NCBI GenBank assembly: GCA_002359215.1
Contig: DEMN01000013.1
Coordinates: 124,001-188,000 of the forward strand
Reading direction: 5' to 3'
Origin: Flavobacteriales bacterium UBA2669
GTDB lineage: Bacteria > Bacteroidota > Bacteroidia > Flavobacteriales_E > Vicingaceae
DNA: 64,000 nucleotides
The notes under the pieces were generated by a model. That model did not search any database. It saw nothing but the letters and a program-made list of their open reading frames with translations, and had not been told where the DNA came from. Below, piece by piece: positions 1-8,864 of this stretch (positions within the stretch are counted from its first letter, which is position 1; the number at the start of each line of letters is the position of its first letter). The position numbers and the translations under genes are program-made.

Positions 1-1236
1 TTATTGGAACAAGCCAAGCAACGAGACCACAGAAAGTTAGGTAAAGAGTTAGAACTTTTTGCTTTTTCAGAAAAAGTAGGACAAGGATTGCCTTTATGGT
101 TACCAAAAGGAGCTATGCTTAGAGAAAGGTTAGAATCATTTTTGAAAAAAGCTCAGATAAAAGCAGGTTACTTACCTGTAATTACACCACATATCGGACA
201 TAAAGATTTATATGTAACCTCCGGTCATTATGAAAAATATGGCGAAGATTCTTTTCAACCTATTTTAACACCGCATGAAGGTGAAGTTTTTTTACTAAAA
301 CCGATGAACTGCCCTCACCATTGTGAGATTTATAAAACAGCTCCTCGCTCTTACAAAGATTTACCTATACGTTATGCTGAATTCGGAACAGTTTACCGAT
401 ACGAACAAAGTGGAGAATTACACGGATTAACAAGAGTGAGGTGTTTTACACAAGATGATGCCCATTTATTTTGTCGTCCCGATCAAGTGGAAGATGAGTT
501 TATGAAAGTGATAGACTTAGTGTTGTATGTATTCAATTCTTTAGGTTTTAAAGATTTTACAGCTCAAGTATCATTAAGAGACCCTGAAAACAAAGAAAAA
601 TATATTGGTTCTGATGACAATTGGGAAAAAGCAGAAAAAGCCATCATCAATGCCGCTAACGAAAAAGGATTGAAAACTGTTGTAGAAACAGGAGAAGCAG
701 CTTTTTATGGTCCTAAATTAGATTTTATGGTTAAAGATGCGTTGGGCAGAAGTTGGCAATTAGGAACCATACAAGTAGATTATAATTTACCCGAAAGATT
801 TGAGTTAGAATATAAAGGAAGTGATAATGAAATGCATCGTCCGGTAATGATACACAGAGCACCTTTTGGTTCTATGGAAAGATTTATTTCTGTGTTAATT
901 GAGCATTGTGGCGGGAACTTCCCATTATGGTTAACTCCTGAGCAAGTTGCTATTTTACCAATTAGCGAAAAATTTAATGAAAATGCGAAAAATATTTCAG
1001 AATTGCTAAATAATTACGATATTCGCAGCTTCGTTGACGACAGAAACGAAAAAGTTGGTAGAAAAATAAGAGATGCTGAGGTAAAAAAGATTCCATTCAT
1101 GATTCTTCTAGGTGAAAAAGAAATTGAGTCAAATCAATTATCTATTAGAAAACATGGCGAAGGCGACTTAGGAACTTTTTCAACAGAAGCATTTGTTAAG
1201 CTTATCAACGATGAAATAAATAAAAATTTTAACTAA
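1..1236 (+). CDS. thrS: Threonyl-tRNA synthetase, C-terminal part (5' end outside window)
   Basis: Charges tRNA-Thr with threonine in the cytoplasm. The reading frame is open from the first base, and the visible 411 residues are the class II catalytic core and the anticodon-binding domain of a protein that is normally about 640 residues. The N-terminal TGS and editing domains must lie upstream of the window. Family landmarks are visible: RDHRKLGKELELF at the start of the core, the zinc-ligand stretch MNCPHHCEIY, the motif 2 region ending in RVRCFTQDDAHLF, and motif 3 HRAPFGSMERFI. The C-terminal anticodon-binding domain runs from about LTPEQVAILPIS to the end. The thrS-infC-rpmI-rplT order is conserved in many bacteria and supports the call. 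The TTG at base 4 is not a real start. Confidence 0.97.
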   Translation, partial: LLEQAKQRDHRKLGKELELFAFSEKVGQGLPLWLPKGAMLRERLESFLKKAQIKAGYLPVITPHIGHKDLYVTSGHYEKYGEDSFQPILTPHEGEVFLLKPMNCPHHCEIYKTAPRSYKDLPIRYAEFGTVYRYEQSGELHGLTRVRCFTQDDAHLFCRPDQVEDEFMKVIDLVLYVFNSLGFKDFTAQVSLRDPENKEKYIGSDDNWEKAEKAIINAANEKGLKTVVETGEAAFYGPKLDFMVKDALGRSWQLGTIQVDYNLPERFELEYKGSDNEMHRPVMIHRAPFGSMERFISVLIEHCGGNFPLWLTPEQVAILPISEKFNENAKNISELLNNYDIRSFVDDRNEKVGRKIRDAEVKKIPFMILLGEKEIESNQLSIRKHGEGDLGTFSTEAFVKLINDEINKNFN

Positions 1237-1250
1237 AATTAATTAACAAT

Positions 1251-1817
1251 TTGGCAATAGCTAACAACAAAAACTTTAACAACAGAGGAAGAAACTTTCG
1301 TAAACCGGAAGAATTACACAGAATTAACGAGCGTATTCTTGCAAAAGAAGTAAGAGTAATTGCTGATGACTTAGAACCTGAAGTATATCCTACTGCAAAA
1401 GCATTAGAGATGGCTCAAGAAAGAGAACTGGATTTAGTAGAGATTTCTCCAAATGCTGTTCCTCCTGTTTGTAAAATTATTGATTATAAAAAGTTTTTAT
1501 ACGACCAAAAAAAGAAGCAAAAAGAAATTAAAGCCAAAGCTTCTAAAATTGTTTTGAAAGAAATAAGATTTGGTCCTAATACAGATGACCATGATTTTAA
1601 CTTTAAATTAAATCATGCTCGTAAATTTATTGAAGAAGGAGCAAAAATAAAAGCTTTTGTATTTTTTAAAGGAAGAACCATTATTTTTAAAGAGCGTGGT
1701 GAAATTCTACTTTTAAAATTAGCTCAAGAGTTAGAAGATATTGCAACAGTAGAATCAATGCCGAAAATGGAAGGAAAAAGAATGTTAATGTTCTTAGCTC
1801 CAAAAAAGAAAAAGTAA
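1251..1817 (+). CDS. infC: Translation initiation factor IF-3
   Basis: Binds the 30S subunit and checks start-codon and initiator-tRNA pairing. The 188-residue product has the usual N domain (RINERILAKEVRVI), a lysine-rich linker (YDQKKKQKEIKAKA) and the C domain (KEIRFGPNTDDHDFNFK, then VFFKGRTIIFKERGE), ending in a basic tail. No ATG lies near the 5' end. The frame allows TTG at 1251 or ATT at 1242. I use TTG because the resulting N-terminus is short and similar in style to relatives, but an ATT start would match the rare AUU initiation codon known for enterobacterial infC, which makes IF-3 autoregulatory. It lies 14 bp after thrS and 38 bp before rpmI, so the genes are probably co-transcribed. 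Confidence 0.95.
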   Translation: MAIANNKNFNNRGRNFRKPEELHRINERILAKEVRVIADDLEPEVYPTAKALEMAQERELDLVEISPNAVPPVCKIIDYKKFLYDQKKKQKEIKAKASKIVLKEIRFGPNTDDHDFNFKLNHARKFIEEGAKIKAFVFFKGRTIIFKERGEILLLKLAQELEDIATVESMPKMEGKRMLMFLAPKKKK

Positions 1818-1855
1818 ATACGTAATTAATTAACCAATAAATAAATTTTGAAATT

Positions 1856-2050
1856 ATGCCAAAAATGAAAACTGGTTCCAGTGCGAAAAAAAGATTCCGA
1901 TTAACAGGAACCGGAAAAATTAAGAGAAAGCATGCTTTTAAAAGTCATATCTTAACTAAGAAAACGACTAAACAAAAGCGTAATTTAACAAAATTCACAA
2001 CAGTTGATAAAGCTGATGAGAAAAACATTAAATTACAATTGTGCATCTAA
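1856..2050 (+). CDS. rpmI: 50S ribosomal protein L35
   Basis: A small basic protein of the large ribosomal subunit. The 64 residues start MPKMKTGSSAKKRFRLTG and carry the family core GKIKRKHAFKSHILTKK followed by TKQKRNLT, at the usual length. It sits between infC and rplT as in most bacteria. The 217-bp distance to rplT is longer than I would expect for this gene pair and contains two hairpins, annotated separately. Confidence 0.96.
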   Translation: MPKMKTGSSAKKRFRLTGTGKIKRKHAFKSHILTKKTTKQKRNLTKFTTVDKADEKNIKLQLCI

Positions 2051-2101
2051 GCAGATGTTCAGTTATGTTAACTTGAAAAAAATCGGTTATCGTACAAATA
2101 C

Positions 2102-2173
2102 CGTAAAAACAAAAATTTATAATTTTATATTTTTACGAGTATCCTCAAAATATTAGTTTTTCTTTAGAAAAAC
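2102..2173 (+). promoter_or_regulatory. Hairpins in the rpmI-rplT spacer
   Basis: Two perfect inverted repeats lie in the 217-bp spacer. CGTAAAAA at 2102-2109 pairs with TTTTTACG at 2130-2137, and GTTTTTC at 2156-2162 pairs with GAAAAAC at 2167-2173 around a TTTA loop. L20 is known to repress its own operon by binding mRNA structures in Escherichia coli and Bacillus, so this spacer is a plausible site for similar control. The stems are AT-rich, and no family match is claimed. Confidence 0.35.
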
Positions 2174-2267
2174 ATATTTCGGGATTAAAAATTTAGTAAA
2201 CAAAACCAGAATGACTAGTATAAAGATTGCAACAATGCAGCACTAACATTCAAAAAACGTAAAAGAA

Positions 2268-2615
2268 ATGCCAAGATCAACCAATTCAGTAGCTTCGAGA
2301 GCTAGAAGAAAAAAAATTATGAAACTTGCCAAAGGATACTTTGGTAGAAGAAAAAATGTTTGGACAGTAGCAAAAAATGCTGTTGAAAAAGCAGGTGTTT
2401 ATGCTTATACAGGTAGAAAACACAAAAAAAGAAATTTCAGAGCCTTATGGATTCAGAGAATTAATGCCGGTGTTAGAGAACACGGATTATCTTACTCTAA
2501 ATTTATGGGAGAACTTTCTAAACAAGAAATACAACTGAACAGAAAAGTATTAGCTGATTTAGCAATGAATCATCCTGAAGCTTTTAAAGCAGTAGTAGAT
2601 AAAGTAAAAAAATAA
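2268..2615 (+). CDS. rplT: 50S ribosomal protein L20
   Basis: Binds 23S rRNA early in large-subunit assembly and in several bacteria also represses its own operon. The 115-residue product has the usual length and signature: MPRSTNSVASRARRKKIMK, GYFGRRKNVW, AYTGRKHKKRNFRALWIQRINAGVREHGLSYS in two blocks, and a helical C-terminal domain ending AFKAVVDKVKK. It is the last gene of the thrS-infC-rpmI-rplT group, and a strong terminator follows 25 bp downstream. Confidence 0.97.
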   Translation: MPRSTNSVASRARRKKIMKLAKGYFGRRKNVWTVAKNAVEKAGVYAYTGRKHKKRNFRALWIQRINAGVREHGLSYSKFMGELSKQEIQLNRKVLADLAMNHPEAFKAVVDKVKK

Positions 2616-2640
2616 AACCATTAGTTATACTTAAAAAAAA

Positions 2641-2673
2641 GCAGCCTTGAGAATTCTCAAGGCTGCTTTTTTT
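2641..2673. terminator. Bidirectional intrinsic terminator after rplT
   Basis: A perfect 26-bp palindrome at 2641-2666 (GCAGCCTTGAG arm, AATT centre) has eight A on its left and seven T on its right. It can therefore end rplT transcription on the plus strand and the convergent metalloprotease gene on the minus strand. The same GCAGCCTT stem is reused in the terminator at 11783. Confidence 0.93.
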
Positions 2674-2692
2674 GTTTAAGATAAGTATTCAA

Positions 2693-5600
2693 TTATTCTA
2701 CTACTAACTTACCACTTTGCACTACTTTATCATTTTGTAAAACGTTGTAAAAATACAATCCTGATGATAATTGATTGATGTCTATTTGATTGTTAGTATG
2801 GTTAATCGTTTTGTTGATTAATACTCTACCCATCACATCCATTATTTCAAGATGTATAGCACCCTCTTTAACAGATAAATCATGACTAATATTTAATTCA
2901 TTACTTACAGGATTTGGATAAACCTGAACATTTGCTGACTCATTAGCATTTTCTGTTATGCCTGCAAATATATCTTTTGGCACTGCACTTACTCTCATAT
3001 TACTATTGGTAGCTTTTGCTTTTATGGCTTTTGCTACTTGTATATGATGCACGCTTTTGTTGGTTAATGCAAATGCTTGATTATTCACAGAGACTCCCAT
3101 CCATGTATTATTTACCGTATCTTTTATTAAGTCTATTGATGATAAATCTAAAAAGGCATTTCTTGTTGTAGCGTTATCTTGTTCAATAAACGGTTTATTG
3201 GCTGCCGTAAATGATTCCTGAACAACTGCTTCTACTGTTGATGTTCCTCCACTCATCATCATACTGGATGAACCGGAACTACAATCCATACAAGTTGTTG
3301 ATGAGTAACAGGTTGAATAGTCATCTGAATTTAATGATATGCTTTGAGGTGTACTTGCATCTCCCGGGCAATAATTAGCTGTTAAGGTATATTCGCTCGA
3401 TTGAATAGGTGGGTTGGTTCCCCAATAATTTCCCTTGGCATTAATTTGTCCCGGTGACCTTACCAAATAGCTATAACAAATATCAAACATGTGTCCGTTG
3501 CCATAAAATTGATTGGGAATGGTATCGTTGTCTTGTCTGTCTATGGTATGTTGTACTGCATCTATGTTTAACAGGGTGTTTTTTGTTTTTATTCCCGTTG
3601 TGGTATTATCAAAGACAGAGCCGCAGCCTTCATCTCCAATGGTTAGCATAGAGGTAAAGCTTCTTGTTTGGGTATTGTAAACGCCATACATGTCTATTCC
3701 ATAATCTTGGTTATCATAAACTTTTGCTCCATTTCTCAGAAATACAAGTGAATTATCGGAATAGATACCATCTGTGTTTGCATGAATTTTGGTATTGGAG
3801 AAATAGGCTCCTGCAACTTCATCTAGGTTTACTCCTGAGGTTTGCATGTTTTTTATTTCGGCATTGGTTACTTCTAGTATTTCTGTATTTATTGCAACAA
3901 CACCATAGTCTCCTCCATCTAATATTCCTCCTGTAATGCTTATTTCTTCCACATCATCTATGTAATAATTATCATCCACTATTCCTGTCATGTTGGTTGC
4001 TTGAACAGTAAGTGCTGTAGAGGCTTGTTCTATTTTTATGCCTGTTGCTAAGTAATTAAAATCACAACCGTTTATAAACACATCTGTTGGATTGGTTATG
4101 TTCAACCCTATACCTGTTTGTACTACATTATAAGAGGGATTATAGGTTACTGCTACTGAAGTAAAATCGGTTTGGTTTAATTGTATGCTTGAATTATTGT
4201 TGTAATACACCATACCTGTGTTTAGAGTAGCGGTTATGTTACCTAAAAGCAAGTTGGTATTTTCTACTAATGCTATAAACAGGTGATTTTTTCCTTTCCC
4301 GGTAAAATTCATTTCTACCGTGCCGGGCATGGTTAACTGGTGGTTCGGATAAAAATAATAATAGCCATCTCTGTTATGTGTCCATACTGCATTGGCATCA
4401 AATACCATGTCTCCTTTTACTTCTACTCTTGCTGCATTTCCTGATATGGATGTTGCTCCTACTAATAATCCTTTACCTGATTGGTTGTTGTAATACACGG
4501 TTGCTCCTTCTTCTATTATTAATATGGCTCCGGGCTTTAGTATTAACTCTGCTCCGTCTTCTATTATTAAATCACTATCTTCAAATATATGCAGTTTTGC
4601 TCCGCTTTCCAGCTCCATTTTTGAACCACTTTTTAGGCGTAAGGTGCTGTTGTTTTTAACATTTACGGTAGCGTTTTGTTCTAAATGGAAATAGGAACCC
4701 GATTGTAATGATAAAACAGTGGGGTCAACAAAATAGTTGGTTCCTCCAATACTCATAGGGTTATCCATTTTTGTAGCTGTAAACCCTTGGTCTAATAGCA
4801 TGGTATTTCCCTGAATTAAATTTAAAGAATATCCATTAGCTCCTGATATGGCAGGTAATTCAATAGTACCACACCAACGCACATCGTTAGCGATATTTGT
4901 ATCATCAAATTTAACTTCTACTTTAATACTGCCATCGGGTAATTCATCTAATACTTCTATGGATATCCCATTCAATATTACTTTATTATTACTTCGAGTA
5001 GAATCATTTGGAGCATTAAGGTTATGCATAGTAATCATAGAATTAGCAGACGGGTTAGTACCAACTCCTATTTTATTTACGCCATTTTTAGTAAATGGAT
5101 GTTCTACCTTTCCCATCATCGGTATATTATGGTAATATTGTCCATTTTTCTTTTCTACATAATGTATCTTTCCCTCAGATCCAATAATCAAATTATCTGA
5201 ATTATTATCTGAAGCCGACATTTCGTTGTCCTGATTCCCTGTAAGCGGATTGGCAAAAACAGCTAATTTTTCAAAAGGATAAACCATACCATTAGCTACA
5301 CATTGTGCTTGTGTTGTGGTACTTTCAAATTGTAAATCGTACATACCATTAGCAGGAATAGGTCTGGTATAATGTCCCATTTGTTGACTATATGTTTGTG
5401 TCCCCACTTTTATATCTTTTCCTACTTGCATATACATGTACAACCCTGGTTGCATCTCGTCCATACAAGTATGATTTTGATGCTGAAATCTATCAAATTC
5501 AAAGCCATTATTCTGCTCTGTTTGATGGTTTTCTATCCATAGGTATTGTTGAAATTTAGTACCTAAAATGTTAGGCAATTTTATCTGGAGCATATCTCCT

Positions 5601-6625
5601 GTAGTAACAAAATCTCTTAGTATGTAAATTCCTTCGTGATTACTGTTGGTAGCATCTAATGCTGTTTCTACTTCATTCAAATTCTCATCTAATGCACTAT
5701 TAAGGTAAATCTTAGAAGGGTTTTGCCATTCCATTCTGTCTCTGTCCCACGCATTAAAGGTTAAAATACTTCTTTCGCTTCCTCCCATAATGCTCCACCC
5801 TCCCTGATTAGGTATAAATGTCTTTCCTGTACCAAAATTAGAATGAGCCCCTCCCGTGTGAAAATTATTTCCTCCAAATAATAAATGCCCGAACTCATGA
5901 ATAAACATTGTAGTAGGATTTACTCCCATACTGGTTTCTGACCATGTATCTTGTGCATACCCCAATAAATGAGACGTAGAAAACCACAAAACAGAACCTA
6001 TATTTAATCTAGTATAATTATTTTGGACTACAAAAAAGATATGGTCAAAAGAATGTGGCGAATCGGGTCCGGCTACTCTTATTTCACCTTGCACATCATT
6101 ATCTTCCCAATTATCAAAGTCTGCTACCATCATATTTGATTTTGTGTTTAAAACCCCTATTTGATTTATTTGAGTTATTGCATTAGCTATAATTAAAGTT
6201 TGATCAAGTGAAGAAAGCTCACTTTCTTTTACAACAAATAAACTATCTACATAATCTCCTAAAATTTTAAAATTTCCATAAGAAGCTTGTGCATAATATT
6301 TTGTAATACTACCTTGTAAATTACCCGACCATTCTGCATCAAATAAATCATCCTTATAACTTGGTAATTGTCCTTTTGTCCAATCAGTACTTCCGTTAGG
6401 ATAAGGGTCATTACCAGGATTTACATCGTAATCTACTTCCATATAAATAACCAATACCCTTAATGTGCCCGATGTTGTAATACGCCACCCATTTTTTGCT
6501 TCCGAAGTTGATTCTGCTTCATTTCCTGTTGTAGATGTATCACTTAACATACATCCTTGTGCTTTAATTTGATCAAAGCAATAACTAGTCAGCATAAATG
6601 CTAACAATAATAAATTTCTTTTCAT
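2693..6625 (-). CDS. Secreted HEFGH metalloprotease with beta-solenoid and T9SS sorting domain
   Basis: A 1310-residue predicted exported protein. Residues 1-22 form a signal peptide ending KAQ. The segment around 50-330 resembles M6-like (immune inhibitor A type) metalloproteases, with the zinc motif HEFGH at 243-247 and a further His-rich stretch (NNFHTGGAH) just after it. Residues of about 650-720 are a run of short L.I..GA.L repeats typical of a beta-solenoid, followed by a longer right-handed beta-helix-like region of NxxI and G.. turns. A Cys/Ser/Met-rich linker (CMDCSSGSSSMMMSGG) precedes the last 80 residues, which are a T9SS type A sorting domain (VYPNPVSNELNIS, MGRVLINK, SGLYFYNV). 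It probably acts outside the cell or anchored at the surface as a protease or adhesin. The protease subfamily is uncertain. Confidence 0.85.
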   Translation of the reverse strand: MKRNLLLLAFMLTSYCFDQIKAQGCMLSDTSTTGNEAESTSEAKNGWRITTSGTLRVLVIYMEVDYDVNPGNDPYPNGSTDWTKGQLPSYKDDLFDAEWSGNLQGSITKYYAQASYGNFKILGDYVDSLFVVKESELSSLDQTLIIANAITQINQIGVLNTKSNMMVADFDNWEDNDVQGEIRVAGPDSPHSFDHIFFVVQNNYTRLNIGSVLWFSTSHLLGYAQDTWSETSMGVNPTTMFIHEFGHLLFGGNNFHTGGAHSNFGTGKTFIPNQGGWSIMGGSERSILTFNAWDRDRMEWQNPSKIYLNSALDENLNEVETALDATNSNHEGIYILRDFVTTGDMLQIKLPNILGTKFQQYLWIENHQTEQNNGFEFDRFQHQNHTCMDEMQPGLYMYMQVGKDIKVGTQTYSQQMGHYTRPIPANGMYDLQFESTTTQAQCVANGMVYPFEKLAVFANPLTGNQDNEMSASDNNSDNLIIGSEGKIHYVEKKNGQYYHNIPMMGKVEHPFTKNGVNKIGVGTNPSANSMITMHNLNAPNDSTRSNNKVILNGISIEVLDELPDGSIKVEVKFDDTNIANDVRWCGTIELPAISGANGYSLNLIQGNTMLLDQGFTATKMDNPMSIGGTNYFVDPTVLSLQSGSYFHLEQNATVNVKNNSTLRLKSGSKMELESGAKLHIFEDSDLIIEDGAELILKPGAILIIEEGATVYYNNQSGKGLLVGATSISGNAARVEVKGDMVFDANAVWTHNRDGYYYFYPNHQLTMPGTVEMNFTGKGKNHLFIALVENTNLLLGNITATLNTGMVYYNNNSSIQLNQTDFTSVAVTYNPSYNVVQTGIGLNITNPTDVFINGCDFNYLATGIKIEQASTALTVQATNMTGIVDDNYYIDDVEEISITGGILDGGDYGVVAINTEILEVTNAEIKNMQTSGVNLDEVAGAYFSNTKIHANTDGIYSDNSLVFLRNGAKVYDNQDYGIDMYGVYNTQTRSFTSMLTIGDEGCGSVFDNTTTGIKTKNTLLNIDAVQHTIDRQDNDTIPNQFYGNGHMFDICYSYLVRSPGQINAKGNYWGTNPPIQSSEYTLTANYCPGDASTPQSISLNSDDYSTCYSSTTCMDCSSGSSSMMMSGGTSTVEAVVQESFTAANKPFIEQDNATTRNAFLDLSSIDLIKDTVNNTWMGVSVNNQAFALTNKSVHHIQVAKAIKAKATNSNMRVSAVPKDIFAGITENANESANVQVYPNPVSNELNISHDLSVKEGAIHLEIMDVMGRVLINKTINHTNNQIDINQLSSGLYFYNVLQNDKVVQSGKLVVE

Positions 6626-6724
6626 GATTGTAAATTTTTTTTATCTGCTATGATAGAAAAACATCTCTACATAATAGATTAGAATAAATAGAAAAGCCCT
6701 AAATAACTTTTATTTAAGGTTCAA

Positions 6725-7537
6725 TTAGTTTTTAATAATTTTTTGAACTACTTTTTCATTCTCAATTAGTATTTCTAAAAAATAAACTCCTTTGGGATAA
6801 ACCCCTAAATCTATTATTTCTTTATCCTTATTGGTAACTAACTCATAGACTTTCCTTCCGCTAATATCAACTATGGTTAACTGTTTTTTATTAAACTCCT
6901 GATTTTTAAAACTAACCATAAAACTGCTATTGGTTGGGTTGGGATAAACAGCCACATCATCCGGTAAAAAAGAGTATTCTCCAACACCAACATGTCCTTG
7001 TATATTAGGATTATCACATATAGTAACTGATAAAGGAAAATGATCTTGACTGCCCCATGTAAACGAAGGCATAACTACAGAATCTCCGTGCATCAAACAA
7101 AATGCTCCCGTAATATTAGGGTCATTTGCTTGTGCAAAAAACCAATCGTTAGTTAATATTGCTTCATTTATAATAAAGGGCAAATTATTGGTAAATAACA
7201 AAGCACTATCCCATCTTAATGTTATAGGGTAAACATAATTCTGTGCTAAAAGTTGTAACCCTCCACATGAAGAAGCGGCATAAACTTTACCTGAATCCGT
7301 CTGGTTATATTTCAAATAAACATGAAAATCATTTGAAGTAAGATCTTGAGGAATCTCGCCTAACCCAGGATCCATCCCCCATGTAGCACTACTATCGAGT
7401 ATAAACCATATTGTATCCTTAGCTCCTGTAGCATCTTCAAACGCTAAATGAAACTTAAATTGTGGCTCTTGAGCTGTAATTTTGTTCAAACTAAAGAAAA
7501 TAAAAATAAGAAAGAGTACAGGATATTTATTTTTCAT
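6725..7537 (-). CDS. T9SS-sorted exported protein of unknown function
   Basis: The 270-residue product has a signal peptide (residues 1-23, ending ITAQ) and a C-terminal T9SS type A sorting domain (VYPNPTNSSFMV, ISGRKVYEL, PKGVYFLEI, KIIKN). The middle has no motif I recognise. It begins with FHLAFEDATGAKDTIWF, which resembles ITLYFEDNAGRKDTITF of the divergently placed gene at 7859, so the two are probably diverged duplicates. It lies 99 bp upstream of the metalloprotease gene on the same strand and may be co-transcribed with it. Confidence 0.8.
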   Translation of the reverse strand: MKNKYPVLFLIFIFFSLNKITAQEPQFKFHLAFEDATGAKDTIWFILDSSATWGMDPGLGEIPQDLTSNDFHVYLKYNQTDSGKVYAASSCGGLQLLAQNYVYPITLRWDSALLFTNNLPFIINEAILTNDWFFAQANDPNITGAFCLMHGDSVVMPSFTWGSQDHFPLSVTICDNPNIQGHVGVGEYSFLPDDVAVYPNPTNSSFMVSFKNQEFNKKQLTIVDISGRKVYELVTNKDKEIIDLGVYPKGVYFLEILIENEKVVQKIIKN

Positions 7538-7858
7538 AATAAAGAGTTATGTAATTAAAAAGTAAATTATTGTATCGTTACTACTAAGTTGGTGCTTTCA
7601 TACATATTTGATTTATAAAGGTACGCAATTTCCCGCATTTAATTACAAGGGTTGGGTTATTTCTTGGTAAAATGTTGTTTTTTTACAAAAACAAATATAT
7701 GAAAATAATTTTCACATATTGTAATTTTTTTTAACTTTACATTTTTGTAAAATGATTTTACACCAAAGAGGAATAATAAAGAAGGTAAAGCGGTTAATAA
7801 TTTATCTTTAAGAAATTATGACAAAAATTAGTACCTTTATCATGAAAAATATATACTG
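7538..7858. other. Intergenic region between divergent T9SS genes
   Basis: This 321-bp AT-rich region separates two divergent genes and must contain their promoters. Near-matches to the Bacteroidota -7 box (TAnnTTTG) are TACCTTTA on the minus strand (7616-7623) and TACCTTTA on the plus strand (7832-7839), each with one mismatch and no clear -33 partner. I see no further gene or repeat in it. Confidence 0.5.
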
Positions 7859-8767
7859 ATGTTTTTAAAAAAATATTTTATACTAATAATTACCCTGTTG
7901 TGCTTTTTACCTCTAAAAAGTCAAGGGACTTATGAATCAATAATAACTTTGTATTTTGAAGATAATGCAGGTAGAAAAGATACCATAACTTTTGGTATGA
8001 GCGACAGTGCAATGGTAGATATCGATACTGCTTTTAATGAGGTTGATATTTATGGAACAACTTATGACAGTCTTGATATTAGGATTATTCAACGAGATAC
8101 CAATAATTATGAATGTATTGAAAATTACCTTTATTCAACACAAAACGATCCTCAATTTTTTACCACCAATAGAGATTTAAAAACGGATATTCGAGATATT
8201 AATTTTTCAAATACCAATCCAATTAATTTTTGGACGATTAATAATACCTTTGAAATTGCATTTCGTAATTTTGATTATCCCATTACTATCAAAGCTGATA
8301 AACAAAAGTTTTTATCTACTTCATTTCATGGGTGGAGTGAATTTAAAGCACTTTACCCTGATTGTAATCCTGATAGTTATCATAACTACTACTCTTATAC
8401 TGATACGTTAACTTTCTTTATCAACGATTTATATTTGGATTCAGTAACTATACATGACACAGTTATTACACATTTAATATTTTCTTTTGGGCTACATGCG
8501 AGCATCAACGAATTTAACCAAACAACACCAACTTGGAAAATACAACCCAACCCTGCTCAAAGCAACATTACACTTAATGGATTAACTACTTTTGACGGAA
8601 AAATTGAAGTGTTAAACCTTCTAGGGGAAATTATTTTTAGCCAACACGTTTATGGTATTGAAAACACCTTTATTACTGTTGAACATCTAAAAAATGGGAT
8701 TTATTTTATTCGCTATTACGATAACGAAACCAAAACCTATTCCACTAATAAATTGATTAAAAACTAA
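7859..8767 (+). CDS. T9SS-sorted exported protein, related to the gene at 6725
   Basis: The 302-residue product begins with a short signal peptide (to about residue 21, LKSQG) and ends with a T9SS type A sorting domain (IQPNPAQSNITLNG, LLGEIIFSQ, KNGIYFIRYY, NKLIKN). The first mature segment shares the FED..G.KDTI.F pattern and a following DSA motif with the divergent neighbour. The function is unknown. An extracellular or surface location is inferred from the two targeting signals. No other gene of a pathway adjoins it. Confidence 0.8.
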   Translation: MFLKKYFILIITLLCFLPLKSQGTYESIITLYFEDNAGRKDTITFGMSDSAMVDIDTAFNEVDIYGTTYDSLDIRIIQRDTNNYECIENYLYSTQNDPQFFTTNRDLKTDIRDINFSNTNPINFWTINNTFEIAFRNFDYPITIKADKQKFLSTSFHGWSEFKALYPDCNPDSYHNYYSYTDTLTFFINDLYLDSVTIHDTVITHLIFSFGLHASINEFNQTTPTWKIQPNPAQSNITLNGLTTFDGKIEVLNLLGEIIFSQHVYGIENTFITVEHLKNGIYFIRYYDNETKTYSTNKLIKN

Positions 8768-8808
8768 CCTACCTTAATAAAAGGCATCTCTAACCAACAT
8801 ATATTTAC

Positions 8809-8826
8809 ATTGATGTAAACATCAAT
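8809..8826. promoter_or_regulatory. 18-bp dyad upstream of the DUF4062/STAND gene
   Basis: ATTGATGT, two A, then ACATCAAT form a perfect 8-bp inverted repeat with a 2-nt centre, about 50 bp before the -7 box at 8876. The size and symmetry suit a dimeric repressor or activator site. There is no T-tract, so it is not an ordinary terminator. The binding protein is unknown. Confidence 0.4.
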
Positions 8827-8864
8827 AACTTACAAAATATTAAAAGCCTTTTGATGAGTTATAA

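Noticed and set aside
3454..3936. Two plus-strand ORFs
   Set aside because: Antisense to the T9SS metalloprotease gene; composition is that of a mirrored coding frame.
4378..4659. Leu-rich plus-strand ORF of 93 codons
   Set aside because: It is the antisense shadow of the beta-solenoid repeats of the 1310-residue protease; it has no promoter or targeting signal.
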